Source: Sulfurospirillum sp. SCADC (GTDB lineage Bacteria > Campylobacterota > Campylobacteria > Campylobacterales > Sulfurospirillaceae). From it: a stretch of DNA of 64,000 nucleotides. The notes beneath the pieces are model-generated. The model was not told the DNA's origin. It ran no database searches and was given only the letters and a program-made list of their open reading frames with translations. Below, one piece after another: positions 1-9,049 of the stretch; position 1 is the stretch's first letter, and every line of letters begins with the position of its first letter. The position numbers were made by a program, and so were the translations under genes. The stretch is from NCBI RefSeq assembly GCF_000743525.1, contig NZ_JQGK01000008.1, positions 47,627 through 111,626 of the forward strand, written 5' to 3'.

Positions 1-772
1 CAATATTGCGTATTGCTTTGACCATTGCCATCAATTCGGCAGGTTCCAAACTCGCTTTATGATCAGGTCCTTCCATTGTTCTATCTAATGTAAAATGTTT
101 TTCAATCACACATGCACCCATAGCAACTGCTGCAATAGATACTTCAATGCCTTTGGTATGATCAGAATACCCAACGCGAATCCCAAATACATCTGCTATG
201 GTTTGCATAGCCTTCAAATTTACATCTTCCATTGGGCAGGGATATTCTGTTGTGACATGCAAAACGGTAATGCGCTCTTTAGGTGTTCCTGATTGGATCA
301 AAATTTCAAGCGCGTCTTTAATCTCTTCTAAATTTGCCATGCCTGTTGAGAGAATAACCTCTTTGCTAAGGGAACCTATATGCCGCAAATACGGCAGATT
401 TGTAATCTCCCCGCTGGGAATTTTAAATATACTCATTTTAAGTTGATTGAGTAAGTCAATACTATCATGATCAAAAGGTGTTGAGAGAAAAAGAATATTT
501 TTTAACGTGCAATATGTCATTAATTCATAATGTGCAGATGCATCCAATTCGAGCTTTTTGATCATCGTATATTGCGATTCATTCGCATCGGTTGTCTCTT
601 TTTGATACGTTGCTTTTTGAGCTGTTTTGGAAACTAGCTTGTCAGCTTTAAACGTTTGGAATTTTACCGCGTCCGCACCAGACGCACTAGCAACATCAAT
701 CAACTCTTTGGCAAGCTTGAGACTTCCATTATGATTAACACCTGCTTCTGCGATGATAAAAACACTCTTCAC
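1..772 (-). CDS. legI: Legionaminic/sialic acid synthase (NeuB family), 3' end cut by window edge
   Basis: Condenses a 6-carbon N-acyl amino sugar with phosphoenolpyruvate to a nonulosonic acid. The reading frame opens with a GTG at 772 giving KSVFIIAEAGVNHNGS, the NeuB N-terminal signature, followed by KFQTFKADKL, IFKIPSGEITN, STGMANLEEI and GYSDHTKG, all typical of the TIM-barrel domain. About 257 codons are present, so the end of the barrel and the SAF/antifreeze-like domain lie outside the window. The GTG overlaps the upstream stop as GTGA, implying translational coupling. LegB and LegC in the same operon point to legionaminic acid rather than sialic acid; that assignment is inference. 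Confidence 0.9.
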   Translation of the reverse strand, partial: MKSVFIIAEAGVNHNGSLKLAKELIDVASASGADAVKFQTFKADKLVSKTAQKATYQKETTDANESQYTMIKKLELDASAHYELMTYCTLKNILFLSTPFDHDSIDLLNQLKMSIFKIPSGEITNLPYLRHIGSLSKEVILSTGMANLEEIKDALEILIQSGTPKERITVLHVTTEYPCPMEDVNLKAMQTIADVFGIRVGYSDHTKGIEVSIAAVAMGACVIEKHFTLDRTMEGPDHKASLEPAELMAMVKAIRNI

Positions 773-1344
773 TTTACCACGCTCCCCGCTTTTATAAAAC
801 CACTCACGTGAGCATACTCTTTACATGTAGCATTACTTCCGTAAAATGTTCCCATGTTCACATGTGCTCCACCATTTACAATAGCGCCTGTTGAGATATG
901 ACAACACTTTTCAATGATAGCGTCATGTTCTATGAGTGATTTTGTATTAATAATACAATTTTGACCTATCACAACATTGGAATTAATAAGAGCATGGTGC
1001 ATAATCACGCAACCTTCTCCTATTTTTGCATGTTTTGATACATATGCCAAAGGAGAAATAATAATGGGAAGGACATAGCCAAATACTTTGAGCATTTCAA
1101 AAAATTTTATTCTCATTTCAGCCGATTTAATGTGACCAATCGTAATCAGGGCATAAGAATAATGATGACGTAAATCTTCCAGATTATCATCACTTCCAAT
1201 GATCTTATAGCCCAAAACATCTTGCCCCACACACTCTTTTTTATCTATAATTCCTGCAATTTCATATTTATTTTCCAACTCAATCACATCAATCACCGAC
1301 TTACAATGACCGCCACCGCCAATAAGTAGGATTTTCTTTTTCAT
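769..1344 (-). CDS. NeuD/PglD-like sugar O/N-acyltransferase
   Basis: 191 aa. The N-terminal part has the GGGGH nucleotide-sugar-binding loop (residues 9-13) of the NeuD/PglD family, and the C-terminal half (about 95-191) is a left-handed beta-helix of hexapeptide repeats. His140 in the segment LIEHDAIIE matches the position of the catalytic base in PglD. It probably transfers an acetyl group to an amino-sugar intermediate or to the finished nonulosonic acid. Coupled by 4-bp overlaps to legC upstream (ATGA) and legI downstream (GTGA). The acceptor cannot be read from sequence; family recognition is firm. Confidence 0.85.
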   Translation of the reverse strand: MKKKILLIGGGGHCKSVIDVIELENKYEIAGIIDKKECVGQDVLGYKIIGSDDNLEDLRHHYSYALITIGHIKSAEMRIKFFEMLKVFGYVLPIIISPLAYVSKHAKIGEGCVIMHHALINSNVVIGQNCIINTKSLIEHDAIIEKCCHISTGAIVNGGAHVNMGTFYGSNATCKEYAHVSGFIKAGSVVK

Positions 1345-2480
1345 AATCTTACCGAACTAGGTATATTGACGACTCTATTTTCTAACCAAAGAGCGTTCGA
1401 TAAATCTCCACATTGACATGCTTTAAACATCTCTAATGTATTCATCAATGTCCAAATAGGGCGTGTCATCACACCGTTACTATTAGTATATTCTAAAAAT
1501 TCATCTCTTTGTTTTTTAGTATCTAAAATAATAGTATTCAGCCAATAATTTGACTGTGTATCTTTTGGTTCTTTGACATAATGAATATTTGAATTTTCAA
1601 AAAATTCTTCATATATTTTAGCTAACTCTCGTTTATTTTCTAAAAAATTATCCAATTGCTCTAATTGTGCTAATAAAAGTGCCGCATTGAGGTTTGGAAG
1701 ACGGTAATTAAAGCCAACTTCATCATGAACAAATTCCCATTTATGAGGTATTTTAGCTGTTGTGGTAAGGTGTTTTGCTTTTTTAGCAAGCTCTTCGTCA
1801 TCCGTAATCATCACACCACCACCTCCGCTAGTGATGATTTTATTACCATTGAAACTAAATGCTCCTACTTTTCCAAATGTCCCTGTATGTTGAGCTTTGA
1901 AATAGCTTCCAAGCGACTCTGCCGCATCTTCAACCAAAGCAATATGCCACGCATCACAAAGATCCTTTATTTCATCAATCTTGCATGGATGCCCAAAAGA
2001 GTGCATCGGAACACATGCTCTAATGACTTTACCCGTTATTTTATTGATACATTGCCCCTCTTTGAGTTTGGCATTTTCATTTAAAAATATATGCAAAGCC
2101 TCGGGGGAGAGCCCTAATGTTTCTTTGTCAACATCCACAAAAATAGGCTTTGCTCCACAATACGTTATAGCATTACATGTAGCGATAAATGTCAAAGGCT
2201 GTGTAATTACTTCATCCTCTTTGCCCACACCCATCAAAATCAAGCTTACATGTAAAGCTGCCGTGCCATTCACCGTTGCAACAGCATACTTACTTCCTAC
2301 ATGTAAAGCAAATTCTTTTTCAAAACGATCAACATAAGAACCAACACTGGAAACAAAAGTAGAATCGATACAATCATTCATATACACTTTTTCATTCCCG
2401 TTAAAGCAAGGTTCATGCAAAGGTATTAAGGCTTTATTGTGAAACTGTCTTCGAATAAATGCTACGGTTTCTTTATACAT
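1341..2480 (-). CDS. legC: LegC-type PLP aminotransferase
   Basis: 379 aa, full length for the DegT/DnrJ/EryC1/StrS family. The PLP lysine is Lys214 in FSFNGNKIITSGGGG, with EDAAESLGS at 184-192 before it. The opening PLHEPCFNGNE and the ending VVNIPSSV are hallmarks of the LegC subgroup, which aminates the 4-keto sugar made by LegB. The start overlaps the legB stop by 8 bp and the stop overlaps the next gene by 4 bp. Three copies or near-copies of the TACATGTA repeat fall inside the gene (2173, 2246, 2297). Confidence 0.9.
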   Translation of the reverse strand: MYKETVAFIRRQFHNKALIPLHEPCFNGNEKVYMNDCIDSTFVSSVGSYVDRFEKEFALHVGSKYAVATVNGTAALHVSLILMGVGKEDEVITQPLTFIATCNAITYCGAKPIFVDVDKETLGLSPEALHIFLNENAKLKEGQCINKITGKVIRACVPMHSFGHPCKIDEIKDLCDAWHIALVEDAAESLGSYFKAQHTGTFGKVGAFSFNGNKIITSGGGGVMITDDEELAKKAKHLTTTAKIPHKWEFVHDEVGFNYRLPNLNAALLLAQLEQLDNFLENKRELAKIYEEFFENSNIHYVKEPKDTQSNYWLNTIILDTKKQRDEFLEYTNSNGVMTRPIWTLMNTLEMFKACQCGDLSNALWLENRVVNIPSSVRL

Positions 2481-3453
2481 TGTAAAGGTTTGCTTTATAT
2501 TTTATCAGGTTTTCACGCTGCGTAAACCACTCAACAGTCAATGCTAGCCCTTCGCGAATCGTGATTGTCGGCTTAAACCCTGTGAGAGTATTGATTTTTG
2601 TATTATCACACCATAAGCGAAAAACCTCAGAGTTCTCAGGACGGATACGTTTTTCGTCTGTCAAAAATTCAACATTGCTATTCATGATCTCTTTGATGAG
2701 ACAAAGCGTGTCATAGATGCTGATTTCATAATTTGAACCAATGTTTATGGCTTCCCCAATGGCAGCATCACATTCGAGCAATGCCATAAAGCCTCTGCAT
2801 GTATCGCTTATATAGTTAAAATCGCGGGTAGGTCTAACATCGCCTAGCTGAATCTCCTTGGCACCGTTCATAATTTGTGTAATAATTGTTGGAATAACCG
2901 CACGGGCACTTTGTCTTGGGCCATAGGTGTTAAACGGTCTTGCAACCACTACGGGCAGTTTAAAGCTATTATAATAACTCAAAGCAACCATGTCCGCCCC
3001 TATTTTAGAAGCACTATAAGGACTCTGAGGCTGTAACGGATGCTTTTCATCAATTGGAACATACTGCGCCGTTCCATAGACTTCACTCGTACTTGTATGG
3101 ATAATTTTTTTGACACCATTCTCTAAAGCAGCTTGACATATATTAAGCGTACCATTAACATTGGTTTCAATATAACTTTGAGGTGCTCTATAGGAATAAG
3201 GGATTGCGATTAATGCTGCCAAATGAAACACTGCATCAATATCTGTCGTAATCTCCTTGCATAAAAAGGGATCCCGAATGTCTCCGCTAATAATTTCTAG
3301 ATCATCTTTGCACGCAACATCCTCCAACCATCCCCATGAATTAAATGAGTTATATTCATTTAATGCTCGAACTTCGTATCCACTCGCTATTAGCATTTCA
3401 CAAAGATGAGATCCAATAAAACCATTGGCACCCGTAACTAATATTTTTTTCAT
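2473..3453 (-). CDS. legB: NAD-dependent sugar 4,6-dehydratase LegB
   Basis: 326 aa extended short-chain dehydrogenase. The NAD-binding GxxGxxG is at residues 8-14 (TGANGFIG), the STSEVYG strand at about 121-127, and the catalytic pair Tyr146/Lys150 in PYSASK. The segment NSFNSWGWL after the second strand is typical of LegB. It dehydrates a nucleotide-activated GlcNAc to the 4-keto-6-deoxy sugar, the first step towards legionaminic acid; the nucleotide (UDP or GDP) cannot be told here. The start overlaps the upstream stop as ATGA. The run legB-legC-neuD-legI supports the pathway. Confidence 0.9.
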   Translation of the reverse strand: MKKILVTGANGFIGSHLCEMLIASGYEVRALNEYNSFNSWGWLEDVACKDDLEIISGDIRDPFLCKEITTDIDAVFHLAALIAIPYSYRAPQSYIETNVNGTLNICQAALENGVKKIIHTSTSEVYGTAQYVPIDEKHPLQPQSPYSASKIGADMVALSYYNSFKLPVVVARPFNTYGPRQSARAVIPTIITQIMNGAKEIQLGDVRPTRDFNYISDTCRGFMALLECDAAIGEAINIGSNYEISIYDTLCLIKEIMNSNVEFLTDEKRIRPENSEVFRLWCDNTKINTLTGFKPTITIREGLALTVEWFTQRENLIKYKANLYNV

Positions 3454-4463
3454 CGTAATCCAAAATTGAGATATTGATCAATATGAAAGAGTATTGTGTT
3501 CTTCAACGTAGGCTGATGATCAAAATATAACACCATATCTTTGCGAGATCCACCATCATAAGCATAGTTAAAACTATGATGAATTTTCGTATCAAAGAGG
3601 ACAATATCCCCTGCTTTTAAAACACCTAGTTCCGCTTTTTTTACTTTGGCAAATGAATCTTCAAAATGGTTATGTTCTTGAGTCGTCATCCCATTAATTG
3701 CATACATTTTGTAGTATCGATCTTGATACCTTTTTTTGATCTTGTGCGTTCTTCTAATAAATTTAAACGGACCATCATTCTCTTTCATGTCTTCTAAAAT
3801 AACCATCACCTTGAATTGATCACTCAAGTTATCAATATGCCACAAATCATTATTTCGATAGTAATCTGGTGCAAAAAAATGTTCAACAATCGCCGCTGAA
3901 GGCTCAACATGATCGAGACGAAGATAGCGTGCGACTATTTCATTGATACGCGTATCTTTATAAAACTGATTTTGTATCTCAGAAGGCATATGTTTTTTGG
4001 GTGAAAAAATGACTCTTTTTCGACCATCGTACGTTGAACCTATCGCTATATTTTTTTCTGCTGAAGTCTCAAAATAAAACCGATTTCTAAGTGCTTTTTG
4101 TTCTTGCTCTGGTGTAAGTGGCGGCAACGCGTCAAATTCATGATTCCAAAGTTTCACTAATGTTTGAACTTCTTGTGAAGTCAAAAAATTTTCAATAATA
4201 TAAATTCCATCTTTATCCAAAGCTTTAGTAATAGGATCAATGGAACAAGGAGCTTTTTCCAAATGTTTTTTATCCATAAATTTCCAAAGTGACCAGAATA
4301 ATGAGGGATAAGATTGCAATAAAAATTTAATATCAGCACCATTACTACCAAAAAGTGACTCTTTGACATTGTGTGATTCTTGCACTTTGAGAATCTCTTT
4401 TTTTAACAACGTTTCAATTTCTTCTAAATTTTTATCGGGTCGCTTTAACAAATCATTAAACAT
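3450..4463 (-). CDS. Phytanoyl-CoA dioxygenase (PhyH)-like 2-oxoglutarate/Fe(II) oxygenase
   Basis: 337 aa. The iron facial triad is visible: His209-x-Asp211 in DLWHIDN and His295 or His296 in TKIHHSFNY, with Arg307 placed to bind 2-oxoglutarate. A strong Shine-Dalgarno (aggagagg) precedes the ATG. The first 80 residues match nothing I recognise. It sits between an SGNH-like protein and legB in a flagellin glycosylation operon, so a hydroxylation of the sugar, glycan or a precursor is a reasonable inference. No substrate is established. Confidence 0.75.
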   Translation of the reverse strand: MFNDLLKRPDKNLEEIETLLKKEILKVQESHNVKESLFGSNGADIKFLLQSYPSLFWSLWKFMDKKHLEKAPCSIDPITKALDKDGIYIIENFLTSQEVQTLVKLWNHEFDALPPLTPEQEQKALRNRFYFETSAEKNIAIGSTYDGRKRVIFSPKKHMPSEIQNQFYKDTRINEIVARYLRLDHVEPSAAIVEHFFAPDYYRNNDLWHIDNLSDQFKVMVILEDMKENDGPFKFIRRTHKIKKRYQDRYYKMYAINGMTTQEHNHFEDSFAKVKKAELGVLKAGDIVLFDTKIHHSFNYAYDGGSRKDMVLYFDHQPTLKNTILFHIDQYLNFGLR

Positions 4464-4480
4464 AACCTCTCCTTTTGAAT

Positions 4481-6100
4481 TTAAAGAAAAATACTCACTA
4501 TTTTATCATAATCAGTATTATCGTGATACGCTTTCCACTTCGTCTCATCCGAACAAGAGCAAAATATGATTTTAGTATAATCGTCCAATTTTGCTAAATT
4601 ATTCAATTCTATTAAGCATTTAACACTCTTTTCCGCGTGTAAAGCACCTATTAACTTAGCCAAAAAGCTAGTGCTCTCACCAATCAGTACAATTCTTTGA
4701 GTGTTAGCTAATTGATATTTTAAAAGTTGCACTAACGCATTTGACTGCACTTTAAAATATTCCCAATCAAATCCACTTGTGGATAATGTGTCATGAAAAG
4801 AAAATACTTTCTCTTTCGAAATACCCATCACTTCTTTTAACATGCTGCTTATCGTAGTTTCATGATTAATGGCCGTTATTAAAATCCTATCAAAATCTAA
4901 ATTCAAAATACTTTCGGGCGTTTTAATAACTACGTCTTGATATGCCCCTGTGTACTGATCTATGATGGTGTTTTTTTTGTGGATATACCCACTGGCAAAA
5001 AGTATTTTGGCAAAATCAGAGAACCCATAAAAGATCAATGTCTCATCTTCTTTAATAATCTTTTGCAGCAATGTAGACAGTTTTTCAACCGCCAAGAGAT
5101 ACGCATCAATATTGGTAAAATTGACACTTTTCCTTAATGGATGGTACGAGTATAAACTTTGAATCACATGTGGATGGGTATAAGGAATACTATCAAGAAT
5201 CTGCTCCGTAAATTGTGCAGCTCCGGTGTGTGATAAATGGTAATCATCGTAAAAATGGTGGTATTCTAATCCAAAATCATCTCCAAACAAACTTCCAAGG
5301 AGGGTTATTTTGCCTAAGTGGATACGTAATTTTTCAACTAAAATGGCATCATATTCTCCACACTCTTTTTTATACCCATATCCCCATGAATACGAAGGAG
5401 ATAATACAAAATAGACTGTTTTACCCTCAGATTCAAAACAATCTTTTAATTGTTTTAAATACATAATTGACCAATTAGAAGGGGGGAACATCGTAAGAGG
5501 CTCAAAAACATTCTGTTTAAGATTTGTCGATTCCAAACATTTAAACGTTTTGTGTATCCGTGGTTCATACCCAAAAAAAACTTTACTCGGAAATTTAAAA
5601 ACCAACGATTTAAAAAAAAGGAAAAAAGGAAAAATAATGGGGTATTTTATATCGGGGTGATATTTTTTCATATAACTTTGGTGATGTGTAAAAAAATATC
5701 GCCACTGAGCCCAAGACAAAAATTGTCGCTCATAAAGCATATACGGGTAAAATTTTTCTCCCAAAATATGAGGATCCAATCCAATAAAAATAGTATGTGC
5801 TTTTTGAAATATCGTTTTATTTTTTTGATACGTCCGAAACATGGCAAAAGGACCAGCAGAACTTTCACCAAAATTCATCACATCGCCTTCTTCAAGCGCA
5901 TACCTAGATACTACGATTTTTGGAATTAGATGAACTTTGGCAAAACTACTGCCTAGAAAAATAATCTTTGGCTTTTTTCTTATTTTTTGTGCCCAATGAG
6001 CATAGTTGTATAAATGTGTCCATAATGCAATCGGCTGTATGATCCCTACTTTAAAGCCCAGAAGCAAGAAGAGATATCCAGCCGCTAGGACACATACCAT
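4481..6100 (-). CDS. SGNH-hydrolase-like membrane-anchored protein with two extra Rossmann-like segments
   Basis: 539 aa. A hydrophobic N-terminus (about 2-20) suggests a membrane anchor. FLGSSFAKVHL (48-58) resembles SGNH block I with the Ser in GSS, and DDYHLSHTG (285-293) resembles block V with Asp285-x-x-His288, so an esterase or O-acyl transferase role is possible. Residues about 330-430 and 470-539 look like two separate alpha/beta segments (LIFYGFSDFAKIL and RIVLIGESTSFLAKLI) without a family I can name. Lies 6 bp after maf and 17 bp before the PhyH gene. Function in glycan modification is inferred from context only. Confidence 0.55.
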   Translation of the reverse strand: MVCVLAAGYLFLLLGFKVGIIQPIALWTHLYNYAHWAQKIRKKPKIIFLGSSFAKVHLIPKIVVSRYALEEGDVMNFGESSAGPFAMFRTYQKNKTIFQKAHTIFIGLDPHILGEKFYPYMLYERQFLSWAQWRYFFTHHQSYMKKYHPDIKYPIIFPFFLFFKSLVFKFPSKVFFGYEPRIHKTFKCLESTNLKQNVFEPLTMFPPSNWSIMYLKQLKDCFESEGKTVYFVLSPSYSWGYGYKKECGEYDAILVEKLRIHLGKITLLGSLFGDDFGLEYHHFYDDYHLSHTGAAQFTEQILDSIPYTHPHVIQSLYSYHPLRKSVNFTNIDAYLLAVEKLSTLLQKIIKEDETLIFYGFSDFAKILFASGYIHKKNTIIDQYTGAYQDVVIKTPESILNLDFDRILITAINHETTISSMLKEVMGISKEKVFSFHDTLSTSGFDWEYFKVQSNALVQLLKYQLANTQRIVLIGESTSFLAKLIGALHAEKSVKCLIELNNLAKLDDYTKIIFCSCSDETKWKAYHDNTDYDKIVSIFL

Positions 6101-6106
6101 AACGCA

Positions 6107-8890
6107 TTATCCATAGCGTACAAGATATTTTTGCAAATATTCAATACAAAAAGCTTTATACTTTTCATTCGTAAGAAGGTATTTTAATTTATAATCAACT
6201 AAATAATCAAAATACAGCACCTCATCGTTAAAAAGATTTGAAGTTTTGCAGAGTGCTAAGGCATGATATTCAAAAATGTTAAAATAATTAAAGTTATTCT
6301 CTTGAATTTCAGATTGACTAAATCCGAAATATTCAGGATGACTCAATAATGGATGTCCCGTCTTTTTGATTTGTTCATTTAAGGCTTTAATTTTCATCTT
6401 TTTATACGTTTTATTAAAGACCATTGTGAAAATATGGCTACAGTATTTTTGTATGATTGACACTAACTCAGGGGTCTCTTTTTGAACATTATGCAGATAA
6501 ATATCCATATATTGAACCATTTTATATATGGATCCTACGAGAACAAATTTGACATTTCTTACATTTGAAAAAATTGTTTGTGCTAATTGCATATCCATCT
6601 CATTTAAACAGCACGCATTGATACATAGATCATATTTATTTGCAATACGATGAATGAACGCAATAAATTCTTTATCTTCAAGATTTTTCTTAACTGCTGC
6701 AAATCCTATAGTATCTTTACAATAGAGATCTTTCATTTTTGCGACATCAATAGGCGCTCCAAGGCTATCATAAAACGTATATTCTAAATAATGTTTATCT
6801 TCACGATCGACTACATGAACAAAAGCAGAAGGTAGTATTTCCTGTGTATCTGCTCGCGTAAACATAATCCTATCAGATTTCCCAACATATTCATCAGGAA
6901 CATCGTATAAAATCCCTCGCATATCGGCATCAAAAACACGCCCATTGTGAGCTTTCATCTCTTTACATGTAATCGTATCGATTTTTGTATCATTAAACCA
7001 AACATCGATTTCATGCACCGTATGAATCAAGGCTCGCCCTTTACCATAATCCATCGTTTTAACAATAGCATCAATACACCCTGCCAATGAAAAAAGCCAT
7101 CCTTTGTACACAGAGAGAAGATCAACCATCTTTTGATAGTGTGATGCTTCATCAGGGGCATACCGCACTTCGATTGGTGCGATCGTGATCTCTTGAACCA
7201 GCATCATAGACTGAGCAATATGCCAGATCACTTGATCAAAAATCTCCTCTTTACGCTTCGCTCTTATTTCTTCAATGGCTTCCAATAAATCGCGCATCGT
7301 CTCCGTAGTCACTTCGTGCTTAGCCTCTAAGGAATCACATGTGTGTGCTACTTTTAAAAAAAGCGTTTCCACCTCATGTTGTGTTGCGTGAAGATATGCC
7401 TCGATGGACGTGACTTTATCCACGACATTTTGGGTAATCGCCACAATGTCTTTTGGAGAAACGTGAGAAAGTTTTACAGCCCTTTTTGGACTTTTTTGTT
7501 TTACATGTAAAGAGAGTGCTTTTTCAAAAGGAAGCTCAATAGCCCCAAAAATACGTGCTCCGCCTTCGGTGGCATTGATCGTCTCCATGCGTGCTTTGGC
7601 TTCAGCAATATCTTTTTCAAAAAATCCTCGAAACATATTCCAAATTGCTGTTGTCTTAACTTTGCCTTCTCCACCGTATGCCACGGTCCAGCCATCAATC
7701 TCGCTCTGTTTGACATTATCTTCACCAAAGACATGTCCACTCGCATGGCTTTTACCATCCTTTCCATACGCCAAATCTTGCCCGATAAGAATGCACGTTT
7801 TAAAATGACTATGAAAAATGAGTTCATACGCCATATTCGCAGCACTCATACCGATGCCAATGTATCCCCACTCTTTAGGCCCTGTGACGCGCATATAGCC
7901 TAAAGGGCGCAAACTGATGATCACATCGCTACTGTGCACACTGTCGATCACTTCAGCATGTTGCAATGAACTAAGCACCGTTATGACACCCTTCATTGCC
8001 TCTTTGGGCGTCTCTTGAAAAAAACGACTGGTAAGCGCCACGCGTTCTATTGAGGTAACAACATCGGGCTTAATCCCATGTTTGCTTAAGATCGGTAAAC
8101 TCGCATCGACGGCAAATATCCGCACATACGGAGCAATTTTTTTAAGATGAGGAAGTTGTTTTGCAAGCGAAGGACCCGTGGATACAAGCACAGCAACATC
8201 CGTCGTACCTACTTTTTTGATTAGGTCAAAAAGAGGTGGGGTATGTGGAATGGAGGGAAGATTGGTCATATGATGTTTAAGTCCGATCAAGGCATCTGTC
8301 GTATCATTCCCAGCCAAGACAACGGCATGATGGATAGTTTCGATAAACAGATGATTGCTACGATGAATCAATTCGTTAAACTCCTCATAAAAAGGAGTCA
8401 TTACATGTAAATAGTACACTTTAGCATACCGCTGTTGCTCAAGTTCTTTAAAGAGTGGCGCAATGGATGGAAAATCCAGTTGATCTTGCGCTAAGATCAC
8501 CAAACGTCCTTCACGTATCTCTTGTGTAAAATCAATCATATGCAACACAATATAAGCAATCTGAGGATCAGGTTCAATGACTACAATGCGTTTAAGACGC
8601 TGATTTGAGAGTAAATATTTCAACAACACACCATTTCCTAAACCAAAAAAATAGAAATAGGGGTACTCTTGAAATACTTCAAAAGAAGCCATTTGCGCAG
8701 CAATCGCTACGTTAGGAGCGGTGTCATAAAGTGGTTTAAACAACGTTGTATGCACAAGGTTGAGACTCTCTATGCTATTTTCATCCATGAAAACTTCGTA
8801 ATGAAGGGGCGTCTCTTCTAAAGGCAACATCGAAGCAAACAGTGGATTGATCTGTTGCAAAGCTGAAAAATTAATTTCGTAAAAAGACAT
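6107..8890 (-). CDS. maf: Motility accessory factor (Maf) flagellin glycosyltransferase
   Basis: 927 aa. The central MptE-like/DUF115 domain (about residues 210-400) carries VAVLVSTGPSLAKQLP and IFAVDASLPILSKHGIKPDVV, the Rossmann-like core seen in Maf proteins of Campylobacter, Helicobacter and Aeromonas. The N-terminal region has the FGLGNG loop and the long helical C-terminal half is usual for Maf. These enzymes transfer nonulosonic acids to flagellin before export. Start is supported by aaaggg five bases upstream. First gene of the operon that continues into legB/legC/legI, with flagellin immediately upstream, so the donor is probably CMP-legionaminic acid. Confidence 0.9.
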   Translation of the reverse strand: MSFYEINFSALQQINPLFASMLPLEETPLHYEVFMDENSIESLNLVHTTLFKPLYDTAPNVAIAAQMASFEVFQEYPYFYFFGLGNGVLLKYLLSNQRLKRIVVIEPDPQIAYIVLHMIDFTQEIREGRLVILAQDQLDFPSIAPLFKELEQQRYAKVYYLHVMTPFYEEFNELIHRSNHLFIETIHHAVVLAGNDTTDALIGLKHHMTNLPSIPHTPPLFDLIKKVGTTDVAVLVSTGPSLAKQLPHLKKIAPYVRIFAVDASLPILSKHGIKPDVVTSIERVALTSRFFQETPKEAMKGVITVLSSLQHAEVIDSVHSSDVIISLRPLGYMRVTGPKEWGYIGIGMSAANMAYELIFHSHFKTCILIGQDLAYGKDGKSHASGHVFGEDNVKQSEIDGWTVAYGGEGKVKTTAIWNMFRGFFEKDIAEAKARMETINATEGGARIFGAIELPFEKALSLHVKQKSPKRAVKLSHVSPKDIVAITQNVVDKVTSIEAYLHATQHEVETLFLKVAHTCDSLEAKHEVTTETMRDLLEAIEEIRAKRKEEIFDQVIWHIAQSMMLVQEITIAPIEVRYAPDEASHYQKMVDLLSVYKGWLFSLAGCIDAIVKTMDYGKGRALIHTVHEIDVWFNDTKIDTITCKEMKAHNGRVFDADMRGILYDVPDEYVGKSDRIMFTRADTQEILPSAFVHVVDREDKHYLEYTFYDSLGAPIDVAKMKDLYCKDTIGFAAVKKNLEDKEFIAFIHRIANKYDLCINACCLNEMDMQLAQTIFSNVRNVKFVLVGSIYKMVQYMDIYLHNVQKETPELVSIIQKYCSHIFTMVFNKTYKKMKIKALNEQIKKTGHPLLSHPEYFGFSQSEIQENNFNYFNIFEYHALALCKTSNLFNDEVLYFDYLVDYKLKYLLTNEKYKAFCIEYLQKYLVRYG

Positions 8891-8973
8891 TCAAACCCTT
8901 TGTTATAATAATGGATAAAACCCCTATCGTGCATACCTAACGCATTAAAGCAAAAACCATGCCGATAAAGCAT

Positions 8974-9009
8974 AAAAAAAGGGGTTAGTGAGTTACCTCA
9001 CCAACCCCT
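8974..9009 (-). terminator. Rho-independent terminator of flagellin
   Basis: On the minus strand a 12-bp stem (GGGGTTGGTGAG paired with CTCACTAACCCC, one G-T wobble) with a GTAA loop is followed directly by a T run. It lies 41 bp after the flagellin stop and ahead of maf, so flagellin is transcribed alone. Confidence 0.92.
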
Positions 9010-9049
9010 GAACGTATCTAAAGCCGCTACGCAACCTTAGGCACTGTTA

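Noticed and set aside
842..7340. CACATGTG and other ACATGT hexamers (near 850, 5167, 7328, 22334, 26612, 43031)
   Set aside because: They lack the flanking T and A and do not fit the repeat consensus; counted as background.
8961..8968. GCCGATAA resembling a sigma-28 -10 box on the plus strand
   Set aside because: The nearest TAAAG is only 7 bp away instead of 11, and the direction points into the antisense of flagellin.
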